From positions 496,001-560,000 of the forward strand of contig CAVUIK010000010.1 of assembly GCA_963741565.1 (NCBI GenBank): a stretch of 64,000 nt of DNA, in the 5' to 3' direction. Each line of letters opens with the position of its first letter. The first letter of the stretch is position 1. Shown here in pieces: positions 28,410-36,119 of the stretch. The notes beneath the pieces were generated by a model that saw only the letters and a list, made by a program, of their open reading frames with translations, ran no database searches and had not been told where the DNA came from. The position numbers and the translations under genes are program-made. This stretch comes from Ga0077555 sp963741565. Its GTDB lineage: Bacteria > Pseudomonadota > Alphaproteobacteria > Rhizobiales > Hyphomicrobiaceae.

Positions 28410-28597
28410 CCGGAACTGCGGTCGGCAAATCCGGGGAGGGAGTTCGTGGCTCGCAACGCACGCGAGTGGATCGGCCGAGGCGGCAACAGTGCGATCAGGC
28501 GAAACTCCTTTCATGCGAGCACCAACCGGCGGCCGTTCCAGCCAGCGGTCGCATTTTGGCGGTCACCCGTGGAGCCTCCCGCCATGTGCCTATCCGG

Positions 28598-29389
28598 CTA
28601 GTAAAAGATGCCCGGCGTCGAGCCGCCGTCGATGGCAATGCTCTGGCCCGTGATCGCCGAGGCATGCGGCGAGGCGAGGAAGAGCACCATCGGCGCGATG
28701 TCCGACGGCTCGACGATGCGGCCAATCGGGAACTCGGCGACGAAGCTCGCCTCGGCCTCTTCCTCGCTCACGCCGAGTTGCTTCGCCCGCGCGGCGCGCC
28801 GCGCCGGATAGCGGTCGGTCTTGGTGAAGGGCGGGTGGACGATGTTCGCCGTGATGCCCTGGGCCGCCACCGTCGTACTGAACTGCTTGACGAAGGCGAT
28901 CAGCGCCGAATTGCCGAGCGCGCTCGGCAGCGCGGTGGCGCCGGCGTGGCGCGCGGCGGTGCCGCCGATGCAGATGACGCGACCGCGCGCGGACTTCCGC
29001 AGGTGCGGCAGGGCGGCGCGGCAGCAGCGCATGTAGGCCAGCGTCTTGCCGTTCAGCCGCTCCATCAGCCCCTCGTCGTCGAGCGTCTCGATGTTGCCGC
29101 TGACCGCGGTCGAAGCGTTGTTGACCAGCACGTCGAGCCCGCCGAAGGCATCGACCGCCGCCTGCACCGCGCCCGAACAGCCCTCGGCGGTGAACAGGTC
29201 GACCGCGACGGCCTTTGCCTTCACGCCCTTCGCCGCGATCTTCGCTTCCGCCTCCGCGAGTGCCGCCTTGTCGCGGCCGCAGACGGCGACGTTCGCACCT
29301 TCCTCCGCGAAGGCCAGCGCGATCGCGAGGCCAATGCCCCGGTTCCCGCCGGTGACCAGCACCGATTTACCCTTCAGATCAAGGTGCAT
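28598..29389 (-). CDS. Short-chain dehydrogenase/reductase-like protein lacking the catalytic triad
   Basis: A 263-residue SDR-fold protein. NAD(P) motif KSVLVTGGNRGIGLAIALAF (T-G-x3-G-I-G), the DVLVNNAS strand and a GRIVEPSDIAPMVLFLASPH end followed by SAITGQSIAIDGGS are classic. The active-site segment is GGTAARHAGATALPSALGNS then ALIAFVK. Neither the Ser nor the Y-x3-K pair is present; Asn sits where Lys is expected. It may use other residues or be a non-catalytic member. A GGGAGGAC ribosome site precedes the ATG. It is transcribed against the surrounding MmgE/PrpD and tct genes. Confidence 0.82.
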   Translation of the reverse strand: MHLDLKGKSVLVTGGNRGIGLAIALAFAEEGANVAVCGRDKAALAEAEAKIAAKGVKAKAVAVDLFTAEGCSGAVQAAVDAFGGLDVLVNNASTAVSGNIETLDDEGLMERLNGKTLAYMRCCRAALPHLRKSARGRVICIGGTAARHAGATALPSALGNSALIAFVKQFSTTVAAQGITANIVHPPFTKTDRYPARRAARAKQLGVSEEEAEASFVAEFPIGRIVEPSDIAPMVLFLASPHASAITGQSIAIDGGSTPGIFY

Positions 29390-29968
29390 ACAATGTGTCC
29401 TCCCTGTGCGCTGGACCTCGCCGGAATTGAGCGAGATTGCGTGGATCCTGATAAGTGCCTCGCGTAGCAGCGGCTAAGCCGCTGCGCCTCGACGATGGCA
29501 AGGTTGCCAACGCACCGGGTGTGATCGGGAAGGCGCAGATCGGCGACGACGCTGACGGAGCCAACAACTGCACCTGCCTACATTGTCATGCAGCTAGCTT
29601 GCCTCGCCCGAACCGCCGAAGCAAGTTGCGGCCGAAGGAGGAAAGGATCAACGACGCGGAAGGCACCGCTCATGGTGCGCCGCAGCGAGTGTATGCCTAA
29701 CCTCGCCGGATCGCGATCGATACCGCCTGACAAAGCATGTCATGACCCGCTCGTTGTGCTCTGACACGTGCTCGGCGAGATCGCTCTTCATGCCGACGAA
29801 GTCATGCCGTGCAGCGCCGCGATGTGGACATATTAGTTTTCGGCCGTGCGCGCGATGCTGTTCGCGTTCTGTTGCGCGCACCCGGGATTGCTGTCAGTCT
29901 AATTTCAGTATGTATGGGCGGTGACGAGCCCGCCCGGACAGCACTAGAAGCGGCGGCATCGGGGGAAC
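29390..29968. other. Gap upstream of the tct genes
   Basis: 579 bp between the divergent SDR-like gene and tctB. No frame here shows a protein family. A possible promoter facing tctB is TTGCTG (29888-29893), a 17-base spacer, then TGTATG (29911-29916); it is weak evidence only. Confidence 0.35.
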
Positions 29969-30419
29969 ATGCGCAGAGTCGACATCCTGACGTCCATCGG
30001 TCTGCTCGGCTTCGTTGCGCTGATGGTCTTCGTGATCATCCCGCGCGAAGCGGGCGGCGGCGTCTGGCACGGGCTGTCGCCCTACTTCTATCCGGCCGTC
30101 ATGCTGGCCGGCGTGGCGCTGTCGAGCCTCGGCCTGCTGGTCCAGGCGCTGACCCGGCCCGGCGCCTACGAGGACCAGCCCGCGAAGCCGATCACCTGGT
30201 CCGATTCGGCTTCTTCCTGCTGATCTCGGCGCTGATTTTCGGCTCGGTGCTGGTGCTGCACTACGTTCGGCACCTGGGTCGGCGGCATCGCGCTGATCGC
30301 CGCCGACGATGATCTTCATGGGCGAGTTCAATCCGCTGCGGATCGCGGCCGTGGCGCTGCCGACGCTCGCCGTCACCTGGGCCATCGTCGTCTGGGGCCT
30401 GAAGATTCCCTTGCCATGA
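29969..30419 (+). CDS. tctB: TctB-type small subunit of a tripartite tricarboxylate transporter, frameshifted
   Basis: About 150 residues with four membrane segments: VDILTSIGLLGFVALMVFVI, then YFYPAVMLAGVALSSLGLLV, FGFFLLISALIFGSVLVLHY and RIAAVALPTLAVTWAIVVWG. This is the normal TctB layout. Three shifts (near 30205, 30271 and 30305) break it; one base lost and two gained restore a single chain. It is the small membrane subunit of the TctA-TctB-TctC uptake system encoded in order here. Its stop is 20 bases before tctA. Confidence 0.75.
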
Positions 30420-30439
30420 GCACGCGATGAGACGCGACT

Positions 30440-31980
30440 GTGATGCTCCAGCAGATCGCGCAGGCCTGGACCAACGTCATGACGCTCGAGGTGATGGGCT
30501 ACATCACGCTCGGGCTGTTCATCGGCTATATCGTCGGCGTGCTGCCGGGCTTGAGCCGGGCGACCGCCATCGCGCTGCTCATTCCGATCACCTACAAGCT
30601 GCCGGCGCTGGCCGGCATCTCGTTCCTGATCGGCGTCAGCAAGGGCGGCAACACCGGCAGCGCGCTGACCGCCATCCTGATCAACGTGCCGGGCGAGCCG
30701 CAGTCGGTCGTCACCGCGCTCGACGGCTATCCGCTGACGCAGCAGGGCAAGGCCCAGAAGGCGCTGAAGATCGCGCTGGCCGCCTCCGTGCTCGGCGATT
30801 TCCTGTCGACGCTCGCGCTGATCGCGCTGGCGCAGCCGCTGGCGGCGCTCGCCATCGGCACGGGGCCGGTCGAGCTGACCGCCATGCTGATCTTCGCCAT
30901 CACCTTCATCGCCGCCGTTTCGGGCGCCTCGTTCTACAAGGGGCTGATCGCCGGCTTCCTGGGTCTGCTGCTGGCGGCGCCCCGCCTCGACATGGAGACG
31001 GGTCAGCCGCGCCTGACCTTCGGCTTCGCCGACATCTACGACGGCGTGCCGCTGCTGGCCGTCGCCATCGGCACGCTGGCGCTCTCGGAGATGCTGGTGC
31101 AGATCGACAAGGGCTGGCGCGGCTCCTACGAGCACAAGAGCGCTGCAGCTCAAGGCCGGCACGCCCGAGAACAGCCGGCTGACCGTCGGCGGAGTTCTTC
31201 ACCTGCCTGCCGACCATCCTGCGCGCGACGCTGGTCGGCATCGGCATCGGCAGCATTCCCGGCATGGGCGCCAGCATCTCCTCGTTCCTGGCCTACGCCT
31301 GGGCCAAGCGGCGCGACAAGGATCCCGAGAGTTTCGGCAAGGGGCGCCTCGAAGGCGTCGCCGCCGCCGAGGCCGCCGACAACGCCTCGGTGCCGGCCGG
31401 CCTCATCCCGATGTTCGCCATCGGCCTGCCGTCGAGCGCGTCGGCGGCGCTGCTGATGGGCGCCTTCATGCTGCACGGGCTGACGCCCGGCCCGTTCCTG
31501 TTCCGCGACGACGCCGTGCTGGTCTATGCCATCTTCATCGGCATGGTGGCGGCGTCGTTCATCATGCTGGTGATGGGCATGATCGGCCAGAACCTGTTCG
31601 CGCGACTGATCGCGGTCTCGGAGGTGATCCTGGTGCCGATCATCGTCTTCCTGTGCGTGATCGGCGCCTATCTCGAAGGCAGCGGCATGTTCAGCGTCTA
31701 CCTGATGCTGGTGTTCGCTTTCTTCGGCTACTTCATGAAGAAGTTCGACTTCTCGTTCGTCACCTTCCTGATCGGCTTCATTCTCGGCCCGATGGCCGAG
31801 CTGTCGCTGCGCCAAGCCATGATCATCACCGATGGCAAGGTCTCCTCGCTCGCCAACCATCCCGTGGCCCTGGTGTTCCTGGCGCTGGCGGCGGTCTCGA
31901 TCTGGCGGCTGAGCACTTTCCGCAGGATGCCGCAGCACGGACCGGAGCGGCCCCGAGGAGTCGTAGCGGCGCAAGACTGA
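30440..31980 (+). CDS. tctA: TctA-type large membrane subunit of a tripartite tricarboxylate transporter, two frameshifts
   Basis: About 510 residues with ten or more hydrophobic segments. The family signature GVLPGLSRATAIALLIPITY near residue 40 and the repeated GSIPGMGASISSFLAYAWAK near residue 270 are the paired substrate/sodium-site motifs of TctA. Breaks near 31140 and 31193 each fit one extra base and rejoin ALQLKAGTPENSRLTVG with EFFTCLPTILRATLVG. Start is GTG 30440 or ATG 30443. The system moves carboxylates with a secondary ion gradient; the exact ligand is set by TctC and unknown here. Confidence 0.88.
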
Positions 31981-32018
31981 TGCGAATTCGCACGACCGTC
32001 AACACAGGGAGTAAGAAC

Positions 32019-32967
32019 ATGAAACTCAGAATCTGCCGATCGCAGCCGTCGGCGATCCTGCTCGCGGCGGCGCTCGCCGGCCCGGCCGCGGCCCAGGACT
32101 TCCCGACCAAGCCGATCAGCATCGTCATCGGCTTCGGCGCCGGCGGCGGCACCGATGCCGATCTTGCGCGCGGTCGCCGAGCCGATGAGCAAGAGCCTCG
32201 GCCAGCCCATCCTGGTGACCAACAAGCCGGGCGCCGGCGGCGGCGTCGCTGCCATGGACATCAAGGGCGCCAAGCCCGACGGCTACACGATCTACGCCGG
32301 CGGCTCGCTGACCTTCGCGTTCGAGCCGCTGGTGCTGAAGACGCAATACCAGCACGACGACTTCGAGCACATCGCCCTGATCAGCCTGTTCCAGGACGGG
32401 CTGTTCACGCATCCGAGCCGGCCCTACAAATCGATGCGCGACGTGATCGACGCCGCCAAGGCCGAGAAGCGCTCGATCAAGTATGCCTCGCAATACCAGC
32501 TCGACAAGCTGATCTTCGCCTACGTCGCCAAGAAGGAAGGCGTCGAGATCATTCCGGTGCCGACGCAGGGCGGCAACGGCGCGGTGACCATGACGCTCGC
32601 CAACCAGGTCGACTTCGGCTTCTCGGGCGGCACCTTCGGCCCGCACCACGAGTCGGGCGCGCTGCGCGTCATCGGCTCCATGATGGCCGAGCGCATGGAG
32701 CGCTTCCCCGATATCCTGAGCATGCACGACAACGGCTGGATGGTCGGCAGCGGCAACTACCTGATCGTCTCGACCACCAAGGGCACGCCAAAGCCGGTCG
32801 TCGAGAAGCTGGCCGCCGCCTTCAAGGAGGGCATGCAGACGCCGACCGTGCAGGACGTCGTCAAGAGCCGCTACATGAAGGACGTGTTCATCGGGCCCGA
32901 CAAGGCCGGCGAGGTCGTCAAGGCCGAGCTCGACAAGTTCGCCAAGATGATCGCCGACCAGAAGTAG
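32019..32967 (+). CDS. tctC: TctC-type periplasmic binding protein, one frameshift
   Basis: About 315 residues. A signal peptide (ILLAAALAGPAAAQDFP) is followed by the family start KPISIVIGFGAGGGTDAD, GQPILVTNKPGAGGGVAAMD, KPDGYTIYAGG and the ligand loop TMTLANQVDFGFSGGT. These solute receptors bind carboxylates in the periplasm and feed TctA/TctB. One extra base near 32168 splits it; the rest is clean. Ligand cannot be read. Tct receptors are a large expanded family in soil and plant-associated proteobacteria. Confidence 0.88.
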
Positions 32968-32984
32968 CCGAGCAAGGGTGAGCT

Positions 32985-33899
32985 ATGACCGACGCCACCG
33001 TCGCCGAGACCCTCGCCGAGTTCGTCATCGCGACCCGGTTTCAGGATCTGCCCGATCGGACGGTCGATCTGGCGGCGATGATCGTCGCCAGCACGCTGGC
33101 CAGCGCCGCCTGCGGTCGCAATATCGACTCGGCCCGGATCATCCGCGACCTCGAGGTCGAGCGAGGCGGGCGGCCCGACGCTTCGGTGTGGTTCGAGCAC
33201 GGAGTCGAAGCTGCCGGTGGCGGCAGCGGCGCGGGCCAACGCGCTGATGAGCGATGCCGCGGCGTCGGACGACAGCGACCTGCGCAACATCGTCCACTGC
33301 GGCACGCCGCTGACGGCGACGGCACTGGCCGTCGCCGAGCGGACCGGCGCCTCCGGGCAGGATGTGCTGGCGGCCATCGTGCTGGGCTACGAGGCGGCCG
33401 GGCGGATCGGCGAGGCGATCCTGCCGCGCCACTCGCCAGCGCGGCCATCACGGCTGCATGGGCGCGGCCTTCGCCGCCACCGTCGCCGCCGCGCGCCTCT
33501 ACGGTCTCGATGCCCGCCAGACCGCGCACGCCATCGCACTGACCGCCACCTCGATCGGCGGCCTCGCCAAGGCCGCCGACACCAGCATCGCCCGCGAGTA
33601 CCACGCCGGTCTCGTCACCATGCTCGGCATCGAGGCCGTCGAGGCGGCGCGGCGCGGCTTCACCGCCGAACTCGCCATCCTCGAGATGGAGCGCGGCTTC
33701 GTCCAGGTGTTCGGCGGCCCCGAGGCCGACGCTGCCGGCATCATCCGCGATCTCGGGCGCGACTGGGACATCGCGACCGACATGGCGATCAAGCTGGTGC
33801 CCGGCGGCCATCCCTACCACGCCTTCGGCCGAGGCGGCGGCCAACGCAGCGCGGGAGGGAGACATCGCGCCCGAGCAGATCGCGGCCATCGTCGTCTCC
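32985..33899 (+). pseudogene. Second MmgE/PrpD gene, frameshifted and 3' truncated
   Basis: About 305 of the usual 450 residues. MTDATVAETLAEFVIATRFQ, GTPLTATALAVAERTGASGQ, then CMGAAFAATVAAARLYGLDA (cf. the G-x-H-x-x-G region) and LVPGGHPYHAF are family features. At least three shifts (near 33205, 33445 and 33825) break the frame. At about 33899, after IAAIVVS, homology stops and the sequence becomes a group II intron read on the other strand, so the 3' third is gone. It follows tctC by 17 bases and was probably the last gene of the transporter cluster. Confidence 0.75.
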
Positions 33900-34331
33900 C
33901 GGCCTGGCCCTTCACCGGGCGGTCCGGCTACTACGGCCTCTGCTGTCATCCGCCGCCCCATCCCAACGCCTTACGGCGCCGGTAGCACACCCCAATGCGA
34001 GGGGCAGGACGACGGACTTCCCAGGGTAAGACGCGTGACCTTCGTGCCAGATACCTGTCGCATCTACGGCTGCACCCTCCGGGTGATATTGGGCTTCGGG
34101 TTTCATGGCCCCCTCGCCCGAATGCAGACGCCTCGTATGCGCTTCCTGTTCGTCAGGCCGGCACTTTGCCTGCAGCTTCCTTCAGATCCCCGATTGCTCC
34201 GAGCACCCTTGCTGTTCGGCTAGCGGTTTCCATCACCAGGGTCCGCAGAGGACTTCCACCTCCAAGTCATCGACCGGCTACCACCCCGGCCAAACGGTGC
34301 CTGGCGGCACCACGCGCCATGCCTGGCGCAC
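33900..34331 (-). mobile_element. 5' fragment of a group II intron
   Basis: On the minus strand from 34331 the sequence begins GTGCG, the group II intron 5' consensus, and runs through conserved domain I text: GGAAGTCCTCTGCGGACCC, AACCGCTAGCCGAA, GCAAGGGTG, GGGATCTGAAGGAAGC and CTTACCCTGGGAAG. This is the pattern of bacterial group II introns that carry a reverse transcriptase. Only about 430 nt remain: no reverse-transcriptase gene and no domain V follow, because the second MmgE/PrpD gene abuts at about 33900. The 5' end sits just after a transcription terminator hairpin, the usual home of class C introns. The inner border is approximate. Confidence 0.75.
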
Positions 34332-34368
34332 CAACGAAAACCGCCCGGCTCCTGCTGGAGCCGGGCGG
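34332..34368 (-). terminator. Rho-independent terminator of the pilin gene
   Basis: A perfect 12-bp stem (34368-34357 with 34352-34341) and 4-base loop, followed on the minus strand by TTTTCGTTG. It ends the flp transcript, and the group II intron begins at its foot. Confidence 0.9.
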
Positions 34369-34419
34369 TAAGGCATTGCTCGACCGTGCGCCATCGATGG
34401 CGCAGCTGGTCGCGAGCAA

Positions 34420-34593
34420 TTAGAGCTGGCGCTTCTTGAGGCCGGTCTCGACGTCGGTGAAGGTGCCCTTCACTTCGGTGCCGACGTTCTGCACGACGGT
34501 GATGATGGCGACGCCGATGAGGGCAGCGATCAGGCCGTACTCGATGGCCGTTGCGCCCGACTCGCACTTCGCAAACTGCTTCAGGGTCTTCAT
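34420..34593 (-). CDS. Flp/Fap-type pilin subunit
   Basis: A 57-residue Flp-family pilin. The prepilin pattern ATAIEYGLIAALIGVAIITV contains the processing site and the hydrophobic helix with the invariant E-Y pair. Mature subunits of this type form tight-adherence (Tad) pili. The leader MKTLKQFAKCESG is short, as usual. No tad, cpa or rcp gene lies nearby, so it is an isolated copy. ATG 34593 is preferred over the long upstream frame; GAGAACG lies just before it. A strong terminator follows the stop by about 50 bases. Confidence 0.9.
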   Translation of the reverse strand: MKTLKQFAKCESGATAIEYGLIAALIGVAIITVVQNVGTEVKGTFTDVETGLKKRQL

Positions 34594-34897
34594 GATCGTT
34601 CTCTCCAGACACCACCCAACAAGGGGACCAAGATGTCCCCGAGAAGACCCCAGGATCATTCCCATCGGCCTTCGACAAGGCAGAGAGTAATTGCTACAAT
34701 TGAAGAACAAATTAATTTGCGCGGATGGACACCGGGTCACTCGACGTTACGTTGCCATTGGTGAAGTTTCGGCTAATGGCGGATATTCCGGCAATGGCGG
34801 TGTCAATTCGGGGCGCCAGCTCGGCCCCCTCCGGTCTGCTGTGGCGCTGTCCGGCTTTCCATCACACCAGGGCGGACTCGACAAGGATGTGATCACC
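34594..34897. other. Gap between divergent genes
   Basis: 304 bp between the pilin gene and the DUF4169 gene. It should contain the strong pilin promoter. The open frame at 34691-34897 in phase with the DUF4169 gene has no family features and is more likely upstream DNA. Confidence 0.45.
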
Positions 34898-35098
34898 GTG
34901 CCAGCCGACATCGTCAATCTGCGTCAGGCGCGCAAGGCGCAGGCCCGCGCCGCCAAAGTGCAGCAGGCCGAAGCCAACAGGCAGAAGCACGGACGCACGA
35001 AAGCTGCCCGCCGCCACGATGCGGCCAAGAAGCTGCTCGATGAGACGCGGCTCGACGGATTGCTCCGAGAGCCTCCCAAGTCCACCGACGCCACCTGA
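34898..35098 (+). CDS. DUF4169 family protein
   Basis: A 66-residue, strongly basic helical protein: PADIVNLRQARKAQARAAKV, EANRQKHGRTKAARRHDAAK and a DETRLDG end. It matches the small alphaproteobacterial DUF4169 family of unknown role. GTG 34898 is chosen because VPADIVNLRQARK is the family start and AAGGA lies upstream. The ribbon-helix-helix gene follows after 66 bp, a pairing common in alphaproteobacteria. Confidence 0.8.
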   Translation: MPADIVNLRQARKAQARAAKVQQAEANRQKHGRTKAARRHDAAKKLLDETRLDGLLREPPKSTDAT

Positions 35099-35164
35099 CC
35101 GTTCAGGACGCCGCTCAGCCCGCAGCCGACACATTCCGCAGTTGTCTCTTTCCAAAGTTTTTAC

Positions 35165-35395
35165 ATGCCCCGCCCAGTGAAGCGCTCGTTCACGATCGAC
35201 GGTCATCGCACGTCCATTTCCCTCGAGGCCCCCTTCTGGGATGCCTTGCAGGACGTGGCGAAGGCGAAGCGCATCCCGGTGGCGCAGCTCGTGCAGACGA
35301 TTGATCGCGACCGCGGCGACGGCGGCCTTTCGAGCGCCGTGCGAATCTCGCTGCTCGAGCACTACCGCTCTGCCAGCCGCAAGCCGGGTGCCTGA
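35165..35395 (+). CDS. Ribbon-helix-helix domain protein
   Basis: A 76-residue protein with a ribbon-helix-helix type 4 pattern: RSFTIDGHRTSISLEAPFWD forms the strand and first helix, and VAQLVQTIDRDR with LSSAVRISLLEHYRS the later helices. It probably binds DNA or a partner protein as a dimer. It is next to DUF4169 as in many relatives. The start is the only ATG in reach; no strong ribosome site is seen. Confidence 0.82.
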   Translation: MPRPVKRSFTIDGHRTSISLEAPFWDALQDVAKAKRIPVAQLVQTIDRDRGDGGLSSAVRISLLEHYRSASRKPGA

Positions 35396-35523
35396 GACGA
35401 CGCCTCGGCGCCGACGGCGGGCGCAGTCCGAACGGTATCGCAGCAGCTTGATTTGGCCACTCATGCCGAGGCGGCTATCATCGAGGCGCCCGGCACCGAG
35501 CCGGCCCATCGGAACCGCGCTCC

Positions 35524-36102
35524 ATGCCCTCCCATCGGATCCTCCTGCTGCTCGCCGCAGTAATTTGCGGGCTCGCTGCAATCGCCCCGGCCGGGGGCCA
35601 GACGCGGCCGGCCCTATCCGTGCCGGCGATGCCGGGGCCCGATGCGCGTGTTCCCCTGGTGACGCCCCACGAGCTCGCCCGATGGACTGCCGTACCAGGA
35701 CCGGTTCTCATCGTCGACGTGCGTGACCCCGATGAGTACGCCGTCAGCCATCTGCGCGGCGCGGTTCGCAGTCTGACCGAGCCCGAGCGGTCCGAGTTGA
35801 CGGCCCAAATTCGCAGCAAGGTCCGCGGTCAGGCCCCCAATCAGGCCCAGGGCGTCATCGTCGTCTTCTACTGCACCGGCGGCGCTCGCAGCCTGCAGAT
35901 GGCCGAGGCGTTGCATCTGGATCTGATCGAGGCTGGTGCGGGCGGCGTTCATGTGCTGGACGGCGGCATCATCGCCTGGGCCAACGCGGACCTGCCGCTG
36001 GTCAATGATCAGGGGCCGACCCGGGACGTGCATCCCTGGGACGCCGAGATGGCGCGCGGCCTGAGCGAGCCCTCGCGGATCCGCTACGAGCCGCGGCGCT
36101 GA
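35524..36102 (+). CDS. Rhodanese-domain protein, exported
   Basis: A 192-residue protein with a signal peptide (ILLLLAAVICGLAAIAPAGG) and one rhodanese domain: VLIVDVRDPDEYAVSHLRGA at the start and the active-site loop VVFYCTGGARSLQMAEAL, with the catalytic Cys in C-x-G-G-x-R. It could transfer sulfur from thiosulfate-like donors or sense thiols in the periplasm. It ends 18 bp before the converging pnkp gene. The frame is intact although both sides of the region are frameshifted. Confidence 0.85.
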   Translation: MPSHRILLLLAAVICGLAAIAPAGGQTRPALSVPAMPGPDARVPLVTPHELARWTAVPGPVLIVDVRDPDEYAVSHLRGAVRSLTEPERSELTAQIRSKVRGQAPNQAQGVIVVFYCTGGARSLQMAEALHLDLIEAGAGGVHVLDGGIIAWANADLPLVNDQGPTRDVHPWDAEMARGLSEPSRIRYEPRR

Positions 36103-36119
36103 GCGCCGCAGGCAACACG

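Noticed and set aside
29648..29881. 77-residue His/Arg-rich minus-strand frame in the tct upstream gap
   Set aside because: Composition typical of a chance frame in GC-rich DNA and no start signals.
34035..34423. Plus-strand frames such as VRQAGTLPAASF within 33995-34423
   Set aside because: Such peptides are antisense translations of group II intron domain I; the conserved RNA on the minus strand explains the open frames.
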